A DNA stretch of 64,000 nucleotides from Gordionus sp. m RMFG-2023 (Eukaryota; Nematomorpha; Gordioida; Chordodea; Parachordodidae): positions 10,797,882-10,861,881 of the forward strand of contig NC_088778.1 of NCBI RefSeq assembly GCF_954871325.1. Reading direction: 5' to 3'. The notes beneath the pieces were generated by a model that saw only the letters and a program-made list of their open reading frames with translations, was not told the origin of the DNA and ran no database searches. Shown here piece after piece: positions 26,641 through 39,542 of the stretch; positions within the stretch are counted from its first letter, which is position 1, and each line of letters begins with the position of its first letter. The position numbers were made by a program, and so were the translations under genes.

Positions 26641-28918
26641 CTCAGGACTCGAATTCGGCTTCAGGGATTATATACCTAATTTTTATATAATAAAAATATA
26701 AAAATATAATTTATATTGTAAAGATGTTAAATTAAAATTTCAGTGAAGATGTACCCTAGTAAAGTGACAATTGTCATAATCTTTGTAAGTTTTTTAAATT
26801 TGAAGTAAATCGGCTAAAATTAGTATTGCTAACACGTTTAAATAAAATTTTAGTGAATATGTACCATTGATAAGTGACAATTGTCATAATCGTTGTTTTT
26901 AAAGTTTTTTAAATTTCTTTGACTTAAATGGGCTAAAATAAGTATTGCTAACATGTTTAAATAAAACTTCAGCGAAGATGTACTCTAGATACAGGGTTTC
27001 CCATTCAAAAAAGGAAAAGTGCCAATCAAAAAAGGAAAATCGTAATTTTTTTAAATTTTTCTTAAACTTTTATTTATTTTTGTTATTTTTTCTTAATTTC
27101 TTTCTAAATTTTTGCGATTTCTTTACGTTTTTTTTTACTGTCTCTTCTCAATTTATTTCTAACTTTTTGCGTTCTTTACTTTTATTTTTCTTCTCATTTG
27201 GATAATTCTTTTGTATTTTTAAAAATAATTTATAAATTTAGGTCCATTTTTTTAACAATTCTTTACATTATTTTTCATCATACATACAATATTCTTTTTA
27301 TGATTTTTTCATTGTAATCTTTTATATACATTTCTAATCTTTTCAATCTCGGCATTTTTAATCTTTGTTTTTATGAGGATTTCTCAATTTTTTTCTTCTC
27401 ATTTTTGATAATTATTTTTGCTAATTTTTCATTACAGAATCCTAGTACATATAATTTTGTTTATTAAAGACCATTTAGTTAAAACATCTATTTTATATCT
27501 GACTTTGATAAAACTAATTTATATATTTTAAAAAAAAATAAGGACGCATTTTTTTTTACTATATATAATATTTATTTATAAAATAACATACACTTTAAAT
27601 AATAATAATTTTCTAATGCGTTTTAAAAATAAGAATTTAAAAATGATTATATTTTATTAATTTAAATATGTTTTGGTATTACAGTTCAAACCTATTTAAT
27701 TTTAAAAAGGTACACTATAACCAAACGATTAATTTATAATTTAGCAATTGTAATTATATTGTCTGGCAAAAACATTAAATATAATTTTAAAAGATAATTA
27801 TCAAAAATGAGAAGAAAAAAATTGAGAAATGCTCAAAAAAAATAAAGATTAAAAATGACGACATTAAAAGGTTAGAAATGTATGTAAAAGATTACAATGA
27901 AAAAATCATAAAAAGAATATTGTATGTATGATGAAAAAAAAACGTAAAGAATTGTTAAAATAATGGACCTAAATTTATATATTTTTTAAAAATACAAAAG
28001 AATTATCAAAATGAGAAAATAAATTGAGAGAAGATATAGTAAGAAAAATAAAAGTAAAGAAAATCGCAAAAAGTTAGAAATAAATTGAGAAAAGAAATCG
28101 CAAAAATTTAGAAAGAAATTAAGAAGGAATAACAAAAATAAATAAAAGTCTAAGAAAAATTTACATAAAATTTAAAAAAATTACGATTTTCCTTTTTTGA
28201 TTGGGACTTTTCATTTTTTGAATGGGAAACCCTGTATCTAGAGTACATCTTCACTGAAGTTTTATTTTAATGTTATATATTTTTTGCCCATTTACGTCAA
28301 AAAAATTTAAAAAACTATAGAAACAACGATTATGACAATTGTCACTTATCTATGGTACATCTTCACTAAAATTTTAATTAAACATGTTAGCAATACTTAT
28401 TTTAGCCCATTTACGTCAAAAAAATTTAAAAAACAACGATTATGACAATTGTCACTTATTGGTACATCTTCAATAAAATTTTATATAAAAATGTTAACAA
28501 TACTTATTTTAGCTCATTTACGTCAAAAAAATTTAAAAAACTTTAAAAACAACGATTATGACAATTGTCACTTATCAATGGTACATCTTCACTAAAATTT
28601 TATTTAAACATAATAGCAATACTAATTTTAGCCCATTTACGTCAAAAAATTTTAAAAACAACGATTTAGACAATTGTCACTTATCAATGGTACATCTTCA
28701 CTAAAATTTTATTTTAACATGTTAGCAACACTTATTTTAGCCCATTTACGTCAAATTTAAAAAACTTTAAAAACAACGATTATGACAATTGTCACTTATC
28801 TAGGGTACATCTTCACTGAAATTTTAATTTAACATCTTTACAATATAAATTATATTTTTACATTTTTATGTTATAAAAATTAGGTATATAATCCCTGAAG
28901 CCGAATTCGGGTCCTGAG
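26641..28918. repeat. 2.3-kb foldback (near-palindromic) element
   Basis: The ends CTCAGGACTCGAATTCGG and, inward from the right, CTCAGGACCCGAATTCGG begin two arms of about 1.1 kb that meet near 27780. Each arm first holds tandem units of roughly 110 bp with GACAATTGTCATAATC and GAAGATGTACC blocks (about two or three units on the left, six on the right). Then comes a GGGTTTCCCATTCAAAAAAGG block and long T-rich or A-rich tracts. The open frames inside are low-complexity and are not supported as genes. Confidence 0.85.
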
Positions 28919-29158
28919 CCAGTTTTAGTTACGATATGAATATTCTTATTATAATTTTGTTCACATTAATCAGTAACCATTTAGCAATTTACCAGATTTT
29001 ATAAAAAAAATAAAAAAATTGAGCAGACCCATCGAGTCGACTACACGAGCCGACCAATGCAGCTCATTTAGTCGACTCGAGTCAAAGTCGTTTTATCGAC
29101 TAGAAACTAGGTTCGAGTCGCAGCTAAGTCGACTCGGTTTAGCCGTTTAACAACACTA

Positions 29159-30010
29159 CACATGCCAATATTTCTCAGAAACTGGCTATTAAAGTTATTG
29201 ATGATTTTATAATTGATACAGTTCAGCCAATGACCTTAGTTGATAATACAACATTTACAATGATGATTAAAAGCTATCCCCTGGTGCAACAATTTTATGT
29301 CGCCAGGCACTAATGAAAAAGATAGCAGATAACTTTAAAGTGATAAAAATGCTCTAATAGTAGAGAATCAGAGATATAATATATATGTACCACGGCTGAT
29401 AGTTAAACACATAAGAGAAGATAAATACTTATTTATATTTATAAAATGATCTTGTATTAATATGAACATAAAATAATTAATATATAATATTTGGTGAGGA
29501 TAATGATGTAGATGAGATACAAAATGATAGTCAACATGTATTGGAAGAGGAGGAAATAGATGTCCATTGATATAAATTAGATCTTAGAAGAAGGTTTAAA
29601 TTATTTTATAATATTTGTTAATCTTAATATTCTATAGGATCTTCAATTAATCAATATAGCCTACATGCCATAATCTAAATTTGATAACAACCGTGGATGC
29701 TGAAGGAGCTCTAAAAAATGAAAATTTTAAAAGGGTATCAAGACTTTTTATAAATGTCAAACTTTATGGAATAAGCAGAACAAATCTTCTAAAGGCTCAG
29801 ATATATTAAAAAAAAAATTAGGCAGGTATTTCATAACTCCTAACTAGACTAGATGGAACTCGAAATCAGATTGCTCTAACGATATTAGAGCCGAGCTTAT
29901 GGTTAAACAAAATTATAATCATGCCAGTAATTTTATAAATATCCCAATAACGACGGTAAACGTTTAGTTCCATTAGTTAAATAATCTCAAATAAAATATA
30001 ATTAATATAA
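29159..30010 (+). pseudogene. hAT transposase fragments
   Basis: The start reads ANISQKLAIKVIDDF, then NTTFTMMIKSYPLVQQF, the segment that follows the zinc finger in BED-type hAT transposases. From about 29690 the DNA matches 58880-59050. From 29870 it matches the hAT-D 3' end (25390-25547). It is thus a joint of two related relics, with many breaks. Confidence 0.7.
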
Positions 30011-30328
30011 TAACTATAAACTATTTAATTTTATATTATATAAAACCTTATTTATATATATACATTCGCATAAAATAAATATATTTTTTAAATTGTAAAA
30101 TTTAAATCGTTTGTTTTTTTTATAAAATTTTATTAAATTGTAAAATTTAAATCGTTTGTTTTTTTATAAAATTTTATATTTGAAAAAGATTTGAAAAAGG
30201 ATCGTTGGTTTTTTTTATAAAATTAATATATTTTAATAAATAAAGATGTAATTTAATAAAGATATTATTTAAAAAATTTTGTCTCTTTTGATCAAATTAT
30301 TTTCATTTATATATAATATAAATAAAGC

Positions 30329-30536
30329 AGAGACCTGCAGTTTTTTCAAAAAATTTAGGCCCGGCCATTAAAATATATTATATTCATTTTTGATTTTTAT
30401 AGCTAATAATGGCGATTTCAATTTTAAAATATACGGCCCCGCCCGGCTTGGCCCGGATTTTATTTAAAAAATATTTTCAGGCCCGGCCCGGGTATATTTT
30501 AAAAAATTAGGGCCAGACCGGGCCTACAGGTCTTTG
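30329..30536. mobile_element. MITE, GAGACCTGCAG family
   Basis: The ends CAGAGACCTGCAG and CAAAGACCTGTAG (inward) are flanked by a perfect 8-bp duplication AAATAAAG (30321-30328, 30537-30544). The 208-bp body has GGCCCGGCCCGG-type clusters in an otherwise AT-rich sequence. There is no coding capacity. The 8-bp duplication and CAG ends point to hAT. Confidence 0.95.
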
Positions 30537-30689
30537 AAATAAAGTAACTCCACTACAAATAAGTTATTTTGAAAAATATTACCTATTTTGAAAATATAAA
30601 ACGTTTCCGACTTTGTTAATATTTAAAAAATTCATTATAAGAATTAGTAGAAGGATAATTAAGCTAATTCACAATCCCGGCCGAAGGCC

Positions 30690-30800
30690 GGCACTTTTCG
30701 GTACTTAGACCCGCAAAAAAAATTTTAACAATTTTTATATTTCTACCGCAATTTTCATATTTCACTCGCAAAATACCAAATTTCTCCCGCAATTAGGTTC
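30690..30800. mobile_element. Right end of a hAT-D relative
   Basis: CTACCGCAATTTTCATATTT and CTCCCGCAATTA blocks repeat those at 26560-26620. The outermost bases are worn. Confidence 0.55.
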
Positions 30801-30857
30801 GTGCTTAGGGAGGTAAATTTTACGACCAAGTATATTAACAACACTAGTTGACGTATA

Positions 30858-31614
30858 CAGGGATTCGAACCGAACTCGGAGAAGAAATCCCGGGTTTTTA
30901 GAATAAGAATCTGAACCCGAACTGAACCTGAACCCCGTTTATAAAATTTTCAAAACTCTAACCGAACCCGGGAATTTTATTTGAATTCAGTTTTAATATA
31001 GTATAAAATCATATATTAAGATAGTATAAAATAAATACAAATATTAATAATTTAATTGAGATTTTTTAATATTTTAAAATTTCCAAGTGTGTTAATAAAT
31101 TTCAAACAATTTAATTCATTTACGCCATTTTAAAAATTTTTTAAAATTTATTCTTAAAAATTCCTATTGTAGTGTTAATAAATTTTAAACAATTAAATTC
31201 ATTTACGCCATTTATTTTTAATTTTTAAATTATTCTCTAAGATTATTAATTAGAGGAAAATGAAAGTGAACAAGTCAAAGTAAAAATTATTATATTAGAT
31301 ATTGTTAATTTAAAGAAATACGTCGAAATAAAATTTTTAAAATTGATACATGACTATGCTTTGTATTTGTATTGTTAACTATATTTTGCCTATAAATAAA
31401 ATAAATTTATTTTTTATACCAAATTTATGTCAAGTTTTTTAATTATGATTAAAATATAGATTTTTTTTTTATCAATTCAGAAATTCTTAAACTTGAGCTG
31501 AATTTGGAACCAAACCCGGGGAAAAAAAATTTCCTTGAACCAAACCCACCTTTTTTTTACCTTAAACCGAAACCAACCGAACTTGGGAAAAATTTTGGTG
31601 GGTTCGAATCCCTG
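30858..31614. mobile_element. Non-autonomous hAT-2 derivative
   Basis: The ends CAGGGATTCGAACC and CAGGGATTCGAACCCACC (inward) are flanked by GACGTATA (30850-30857) and GAAGTATA (31615-31622), seven of eight identical. The subterminal parts carry GAACCCGG repeats. The inner 450 bp match the non-coding leader of the hAT-2 relic in the FAM8A1-like intron. All coding sequence is lost. Confidence 0.92.
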
Positions 31615-32697
31615 GAAGTATAATTAAAAAAAATTACAAAGAATGTGCTAATGCTAAAAATGTTATAAAATTTTTGAAATTTTCTTTCAATTTTTATATT
31701 TTGTTAAAATTTTATTGCAATTCAATAATAAATTAAAATATTTTGCTTCATTATAAGGCCTGGCCTGCTTTATGAAAATAATTGATTGACATAAAGATTA
31801 ACATAATATATATTTTATATATATAATATTTTATCTTTATTACTTCAAAAAATACATGGGAGGTGATATAAGAGTTAGCTGCTGCAAGGGGCTTGTTAGT
31901 TCAGCGTATTTTATTTAAAAACCAGAATTGTTATAAACTAAATTTTAAAATAGAGGAAGTGGTAAAAATCTGAACAGATATATCTGAAACAGAATCGAAA
32001 CAATGATCACTATCTAAATAATTGTACGCTATGGTAGAATAATGCTTTTTGTAAAAAGGAGTTTCAAAAAAAATTTATAGGCCTTTTTAGCCTCATTAAG
32101 TTTATTTCAAAATCCATCGCGACTTTTACCTTCCTCATTTGGATTGAAGAAGGGCCCTTTTATATGAATTTTTAAAAAAAGCTATTTAACCCGGGATTCA
32201 AACCGAACAGGCTAAAATTTTTGACGGGTGAGCATCCCTGTGTTTAAGTAACTAAATATAAATTTTTAAATTTTCTTTGTAAAATAGTGAACTAGGTAAA
32301 TTAATCTTGTGAGATAAAAAATTATTCCGATCAAAAAAGTCAAAAATAAAGCCATCTGAGCATCCTAGAGCTCTGGTTCATCAAAAAAGCCGGCAATTAA
32401 ATCATACATCACAGTAAGATTTTTTTAAAGTAATACAACTATAAAGTTGCCTATCTTTTTTTGGATTCTGCTAAGGTAAGAGTTGCTGCTAATATTGGCT
32501 TGGAAGGTTGAGGCACATGTATTAGCTTATAAAAATTCTTTTTAATTAGTAAATACTTTTGAGTAATTATTACTTTCGATTTTTAAATGCTTTATTTAGT
32601 TTTATATAATTGTATTAGAATATAATTTTAAACATAGAAAAATATAAAAACAGCGGATAATATACATTTGCCTTTGTATGTATATTTATTTTTAGTA
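31615..32697. other. Intergenic with a lone hAT end
   Basis: A terminus reading inward CAGGGATGCTCACCCGTC lies at 32240, followed by CGGTTTGAATCCCGGG. Its partner was not found. The DNA to the left (31750-32200) may belong to the same worn element. No gene is supported. Confidence 0.45.
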
Positions 32698-33632
32698 GGG
32701 GGAATGTGCCATAAATGGTCATGTTTGAAGACTGTTCATTTACCTTTTAACTTATAATCTATTAGACCGATTTCTCTCAAAATTGGTCAAAATGTGTATA
32801 TTTATGATATGTATTTTACCTAAGTTCATTTATTGAATAGAACAATCCAATAAAAAAATATTTTAAATAAACTGTTTTTAGTACCTCTTTCTGGAAAAAT
32901 CACGTTACACATTTTTTTGTTTGGTGAACTAATTTAGATTAATGATAATTTATATAAATATTATCCTTAGTCATTTAGCATTATTCACATTAAAAATTAG
33001 ACTTTATAAATTTTATTTAATAGACATATAAAGGCGCTTAATAATAATAGAGAGGTGAGTATTGTCTGGCCATGTATTGATTGGCCACAATTAGCACTTT
33101 CGCATATTCATATTGAAATGAAAAGCTCGTGTAAAAAAACATTTGGTGAAATTTCAAATGATAAACAAACTTAATAATGTTTAGCAAAAAGATAATTTAG
33201 ATATTAATTTATAATATTATAATAAATATATAATGATAAATTGAGATATGATTACTAATTAAATTAGTGTATAATTAATTTTTATATAACTAAAAAATGT
33301 AGAAATATTAACATAGGTCTTTTATAAGTATTTCATATTGTATTATTTCATATTTATAATAAAATTCTTAAATAATATATTATGGTCAGTTAACACATAG
33401 TATATGGCCAGTGGCCAATCAATACATAGTATGTATTTATTGGCCAAAAAAACAACTTTTACATAACCTCATCTAGCTCATAAACTATTATAGATAGTGC
33501 TTTAATTCAAATTTTATTTTAAAGATTAATAATTAGGCTACACATTGATATAAAATTTATTTAGTTAAACCCAAATCTTATTACCTTTTTTTCGAAAAAG
33601 CAAAAACATGGGCATTCAGGGCACATTTCCCC
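32698..33632. mobile_element. TA-flanked TIR element
   Basis: The ends GGGGGAATGTGCC and (inward from the right) GGGGAAATGTGCCCTG share a following CATGTTT block and are each bordered by TA (32696-32697, 33633-33634). This suits the Tc1/mariner/pogo superfamily, which duplicates TA. The 935-bp body has no recognisable transposase. GGCCA-containing direct motifs (TATTGATTGGCCA, CAATCAATACATAG) occur inside. Confidence 0.7.
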
Positions 33633-36600
33633 TATATATTATATTCTTACACCTTTCTTCTATATTCATAATATTTTTAAAATTTGCTCAGCAAAATTAA
33701 ATTATAGAAGATAGGTGTCTGCATGGCCAATTAAAAAATTTTGCACAAGTTGCCCGACCTGTTAAAATTTTATGAAAAGTCCTCCGCAGTCAGTTAAATT
33801 TTTTGTAAAAATTTTCCAGCCTTCATAATATCTAATTTTTCCCCAGATTATATATCTCCCTTCTATGGCTATTTATTTATGCTATTACAATTTTACGAAT
33901 AATTAGATTTGCGATGTCCAGCCTGATTTATATGTATAAATTCTCCGGCTCGAAATTTTTTATGGATGAATTGTCCGGTCCCCACTATTATAATTTTGTC
34001 TGGGCCGGACTTTCGGGCGGTCTGGGTTACGCAGATCAATATAAAGTAAGTCATCCACTGACGCCTTCTCATCTAAATTGTTTTTTTAATTTAAGGTACA
34101 GACATTTGATCTTTAGGTATATGCTCTAAAATCTGTATACACATAAATCTATTCCCCCTATTACATTATAAATAAATATTTTAAAAAAATATTCTAAGTT
34201 TTCTTTTTTAAAAAATAAAAACTAATAATTTAGGATTTACTTTATTATTGAAATTATTTATAAACCAAATCTGACATTATAAGAACCCCCTTTTAGGCAT
34301 AAGATGTTAATTTTATTGATGGTTATTTTGATTTATTTATTCAACAATACAAATCAATAAAGTTCATGAATTAATTTTAAACGGTCAACTTTCAACTAAA
34401 TATTTTCGTTGATTTTTAAAAAATTATTTTGTTCGAATTTTAATTTATATTTCTTATTTTTTTAAGCTATAATCTGATTTTTAATTTTTATGTCTTAAAT
34501 TTTTTTAAGCTATAATTTGATATTTATATTTATTGTACCGAATGGCCAAAATTTATGCGATTTGCATTTTAAAATTTATATTGACAGATGTGTAATTACT
34601 AATTAATAACATTATTTTTTAACAGACTAGGGACCTTTTAATAACTTCATATCTTTTGGATAAGAATTTGCATTTATACAATTAAATACACATGGATTTA
34701 TTTAAACAATATTATCAGTTTATGTCGATATGGGTTCTTGATAATTTAATCGGAAAGTTGACCACAAATTTTATTAATACACAAAACAAATATCTAATTT
34801 TTTAAAATATAAACGCAATTGCCCCATATATCCAAGCTACCTGGGTGAGGTTTGTTTTAAAATTTTTGGGACTCAAGCTTAAATATGAACCAGTTACCCA
34901 TTTGTCTGAATTTCCACACAGTTAAAAAATAACAAATTTTCAATATTAATGATTTTCATATAAAAATAGTGCACAGCGGCCATAATATTATATTCCTCAT
35001 GGTAATCAATATTATAAATAAATTTTACATTTTGATGAAAACTTATCAAAAACTGCCAATATCGTTAAATGCATGTTTATTCAGTTTCAAGGTCATTATT
35101 GTATATACCCTAAATCGATAGTTTTAGCATTTATGCTATTTTTCTCTGAAAATTCAATCCTCAATTATGATAAAAACTTGTTCTAGCGAATAAAATTTCC
35201 TGTCCCCTGCTAAATCTTTATAAAGAAGTTATACTAAATTTAAACCTTTTAATATCTATAAATAATAAATCACGGGAAATAATTTCCCAGAAAAAAATAA
35301 TAACCCACCCACCTTTCAAAAAAAAATTGAGGGTATTTCCAGGGTAATTTTCTCTTACAAATAAAAATATCAGCTGTAACGAGAATCTATTTGGCATGGA
35401 ATGCTGTTGCCTTCCAACAAACCTGAAAATATATATTATATATTAGATACAAATATAATAAAAATATTCTTATTACATTTATGAACATTTATTATATTTT
35501 ATTTTATTGAGTAATTATGTAAAACAAATAACCACAAAATATAAGTAGAAATAGCATTAGCAGTATATAATAAATTAAAATTTAACAACTGCCATAAATA
35601 TGAACATTTTGATGAACTCATTTTTATATAAATCTCTTATTACCTCACCATTACCAATAAATTGTTATAAATCATGTGTTTATATATTGCCCTTGCATAA
35701 TGATATAAAAAACGATTGTTAGGGGTGGGGTGATGCATTAGGTGAGGGGGGGGGGGCTATTTGATTCTATGGCATTGCAATTCTATAAAATATAATGATA
35801 GGAATTTTAAACTTACATTATAACTCGCACTTTTAACGATCCCATTTATATAATTTTAACGTCTTGATCAATGTTTATTTCTAGGGTTTAACGCTTTAAA
35901 TTACCAATTCTTAATAATAATGGATAAAAATTGAGAAAACAAACAATTTTGTCTATAATTTTATAATTTTTTTAAAATTAAAATGAACTATTAGATCCTT
36001 TTTGAAATTATATTATAATCACCTGATGTGTTAAGCCATCATTGAATTATATGAAACTAAACTGCCACAGGTTCTAAATGTGTTTTTTTGACCTAATTCA
36101 TATAAAGATAAAGATTGAAATTATTAATGTAAGTAATCATTTAGAAATTAGGATCTATTTTGCAAGACTATCTTGTCAAGTTTTTAATTCGTTTTTTAAA
36201 TACATAAAACTAGAAATATGCGCTTTTGTAGTTAGAGAGTAAAAATTTTCCATATTGCATGAAATGATTTTTCGTAAAAAAACGACAGAAATTTAATACC
36301 GAAAAATATATACCAACTGACTACTATATTAAAGTTTTGAAAGGCCTAAGGTAACATCATTAAAAGATAGGCCTATCCCCAAATCCGAAAAATAGGAACG
36401 TTCTAATTTTGTTTTCTTCCTTATGCCTGATTGAATATCACAATTATAAAATTTTAAAAAATAAAAAAAGTTTAAAAAAATGTCAGGAGATAGGAAATAT
36501 AAAGTATTCATTTTCAGATCAAATTTTGTAATAAATAGAATAAAAAAGATGAGCAATTAAATTATCAAGATTACTCCTAATTTCTGAATATATAAATTTA

Positions 36601-37754
36601 AAGAATGACATTAAAATAGAGAATAAAATACTTATTTCGAGTACCCCATAATCTTTTTTAAAAATTTAGGCCGCAATTTAAGCGTTTTGAAAGAAATGAA
36701 ATCAAGTTATAGTCTAGTGGACTAGATATAAATATAAAAAAACGCAAAACATTACCTAATCATATTTCCCATAAACTTTCCCCACCCTTGTCTCTACCAT
36801 AACTATAAGCTAATTTGCACAAAAATTATAATTAAGATTTCCTCTATTATTATATCAGTGATCTAAGATTTACGATTTTGTTCTAAATTTAGAACATTAC
36901 GACTCACGAGACCATAAAATATTTTACAAATCACATATTACGTATTAAAAAAAAATGTGTCTGAACTTAAGTAATTTCTGCAAAAAATTTTAACAGAAAT
37001 GGAAAATAAAAAAATAGTCCTCAAATGAAAATTAGAATTATCTCAGGAAAGATATAAGTAAAAAATGCTAGATATGATATTTTAATGATGGATGACCATT
37101 ACTCATGCTAAATAATTAATATAAAAATAGATAATAAAAAGTTGTTCCTTTATACTCAGGGAATTATTAATATAATTATTGGGCTAAAAGCTACCCTAGT
37201 AAGAAGAAATATGCACGAATTTTTGAAAAATTCATAGCAAACATTCAGCACTGTATTAAAAGCTATGATTTATGACATCTTGACTTAGAGGATATTACTC
37301 ACAACTTTAAAAATCATATTAAATTTATTAATTGTTTGCTTAAATTAGGCGATGGTTTATAACTCAATGATTACAATATTTCACAAGATTATATAAGTAA
37401 AACGAAATCAGGAACATCTGTTGATATAATGAAATGTCAAAATATTTAAATTTATGAACAGTAAAAAATGGATTAAAACTAATGTACACCTGAAAAAAGC
37501 TTTAAAAAAATCGATAAAAATATAGTGTCAATTAAAAATGTGGTTAATGGGAAAGGTCCATACGTAATAGTAACTAAAATGTAGAAGCGAAAACATAAAT
37601 CCGGATTTAAGGTAATAATTCTTATAAAAATAAATCATATGACTTTTTGGAAAACCGATAAGCGAAAAAGGGGATAAAACTTAATTAGCAAAGTTAAAGA
37701 ATTTTTGTAGTTTTAATTAAACCTGAAAATCAGTTCTAGAAAAATTAAAATATA
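33633..37754. other. Long AT-rich intergenic stretch
   Basis: No gene is supported over 4.1 kb. At 33718-34045 spaced GCCCGACC, CCAGCC and CCGGCC blocks, bounded by GTCTGCATGGCC and TTACGCAGATC, look like a worn MITE. At 35744-35755 there is a G run. At 34440-34530 a roughly 55-bp unit with TTTTTTAAGCTATAAT is doubled. Confidence 0.45.
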
Positions 37755-39330
37755 TTCATATCTGATCTTCGGCGAACCGAAGAGTGAGAACCCAGATAGC
37801 AAGGACTAGTGAGTTTTTATCTAAAATTTAAAAAAAAATAATAGCATGGTTATAATCCAAGCATATAATTATAAAAATAATATATAAAAAAAACTATTCA
37901 TATTTGATTCGGAGGACCGATGATTAAAGACATTGATAAAAGTCGCAAGGACTAATGAGTTTTCATCGAAAATTCTTTGAAAAAATATATTAAGATGGTT
38001 ATAGCCAAACGTGGAAATGGAAAAATAATATATATATTCATATTTGACTTTTCGGTAGATCGAAGAGTGAAAATTCAGATAAATGTCGCAAGGACTAAAT
38101 CATAGAAAATTCTTAAAAATAAATATTAACATAATTATAGTCAAGCGTGTAAACGTAAAAATAATATATAAAAAAAACTATTCATATATAACTTTTAGGT
38201 GGATCGAAGAGTGAAAACCTAGATAAGAGTCGCAAGGACTTTTATAGAAAATCCTTTAAAAAAATATTAAAATGTAAAAATAATTTATAAACAACTATTC
38301 ATATTTGACCTTTTAGAGTATAGATGATTGAAAACCCAGGTAAAAGTAAATATAAACATGGTCATAGCCAGCGTCTACAGAGGATTTTCCCTGGATGCAA
38401 ACACCCTCAAAAACCTATGCCTACCCCCCCCCCCCACTAAAAAAAATCCCGCCCCTTTTGGCTGCAATTTCCCATTATTAATTACACCTTTTTAATTTAT
38501 GATACTCCTTTCAGAAATTTTAAAAAGAATAACTTTTTATCTATACTAATAACTATCAAAACTTTGTGAATATAATGGAGTTATTTTTGAGATAATAAAT
38601 TCAATTAAAAACCCCCTCATTTACAATAAAGGTATCATTATAGCATTATGAGCTTGCTGAGAATGTCTAAACCTTTTAAACAGAAAGTTTTTTTTGAAAA
38701 ATTATGTACAATATATAGATTTGGTATCGGCTCAAATCGAGCCGTTTAACAACACTAGATCACCAATATCATTATATTATAATAGGTCTATAATAAAAGT
38801 ATTAATTTTTACATATACATCTCAAAATTTAATAGATAACCCCCAAAAAATTTTTCCTACCCCTATTAAAGGCGCCTACCCATACCCTCCTCAAGAAATA
38901 TATTCAAACTGTTCCTACACCCCTCCTTCTCCACCACCGGCTCATGTAGACGCTGGTTATAGCCAAGCGTGGAAATGTAAAAATAATATATATTTAAAAA
39001 AACTATTCATATTTGACTTTTCGGTGGACTATGTATGAGACTGAAAAAGTGAATAAAATTTGTAACGCAAGACTTAAATTTTCGAAATTATTTTAAAAAA
39101 ATATTTACATAATTATAGCCAAGCGTAAAAATGATTAAAAAAGCAAAACTAGAAAAATTTGATCGAAAAATATTTTTAATAATTATTGCTAGGCATGGAA
39201 ATAGTTTTTAGACAAATAAAAAATATTTATATTTAATTTTTTGGTAGATCAAGGAGTGGAAACCCATTTAAAATTTAAAAAGCAAGGTTAAAAGTTTTTA
39301 TTGCGAAAAAAAAACTTTATACGTTTTAAA
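37755..39330. repeat. Degenerate satellite array, unit about 110-150 bp
   Basis: About eight diverged units carry GATCGAAGAGTGAAAACC, GTCGCAAGGACT, then GGTTATAGCCAAGCGTGG and CTATTCATATTTGAC in the same order. Units begin near 37772, 37912, 38052, 38201, 38315, 39021 and 39242. A 587-bp MITE interrupts the array, and its target duplication GTTATAGC is part of the repeat unit. Confidence 0.85.
38369..38955. mobile_element. MITE, CAGCGTCTACATG family, in the satellite
   Basis: The ends CAGCGTCTACAGAGG and CAGCGTCTACATGAGC (inward) are flanked by GTCATAGC (38361-38368) and GTTATAGC (38956-38963). It matches the copy at 16172-16766. A 30-bp end fragment of the GTGTTGTTAAA family (CGAGCCGTTTAACAACACTA) lies inside it near 38735. 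Confidence 0.93.
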
Positions 39331-39507
39331 TTTTTTTAATAGTTATCTTGGCTCGGCTCCCATAAGTGGAGGTAAAACTACATGTGTTCTTCTAGTTCAG
39401 GTTTTTCCTATAAAAAATGAGATCTCCTAGCATTTGGGAGGCACAAAGCCTTCTTTCTCCTTTAAAATCATGATTGAAACATTTTATAATAAAGATTTGC
39501 TCATCTC

Positions 39508-39542
39508 TCAGTTCCTAGCCACCCGACCTTTAAACAAGGTAA
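39508..39542 (-). pseudogene. Last codons of a minus-strand frame cut by element X
   Basis: The minus strand reads LTLFKGRVARN and a TGA at 39508-39510. Removing element X copy B and one target copy joins it in frame to the stretch at 56736-56799. The protein is not recognised. Confidence 0.45.

Larger units (their letters stand above)
22067..29154. mobile_element. Composite hAT-like element, GTGTTGTTAAA ends
   Basis: The left end GGTGTTGTTAAA is followed by GTCGA-rich sequence. The right end, read inward, is AGTGTTGTTAAACGGC followed by many GTCGACT motifs. The two ends look like one family, and a stray 30-bp end of it is found near 38727-38757. Between them lie the hAT-D complex and a 2.3-kb palindrome. 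The right flank continues as a hAT transposase fragment whose relative near 58660 lacks the insertion. No target duplication could be matched, so the two ends may belong to different insertions. Confidence 0.5.

Noticed and set aside
26945-27205. Open frame of 86 codons
   Set aside because: Phe/Leu/Lys low-complexity translation of the T-rich tract inside the palindrome; its mirror exists in the other arm.
22067-29154. Firm call of one 7-kb element with GTGTTGTTAAA ends
   Set aside because: The ends match in sequence but the flanks share no target duplication, so it is listed with low confidence only.
38694-39038. Open frame of 114 codons
   Set aside because: Runs out of a non-coding MITE into the satellite; no domain, and the related MITE copy does not keep the frame.
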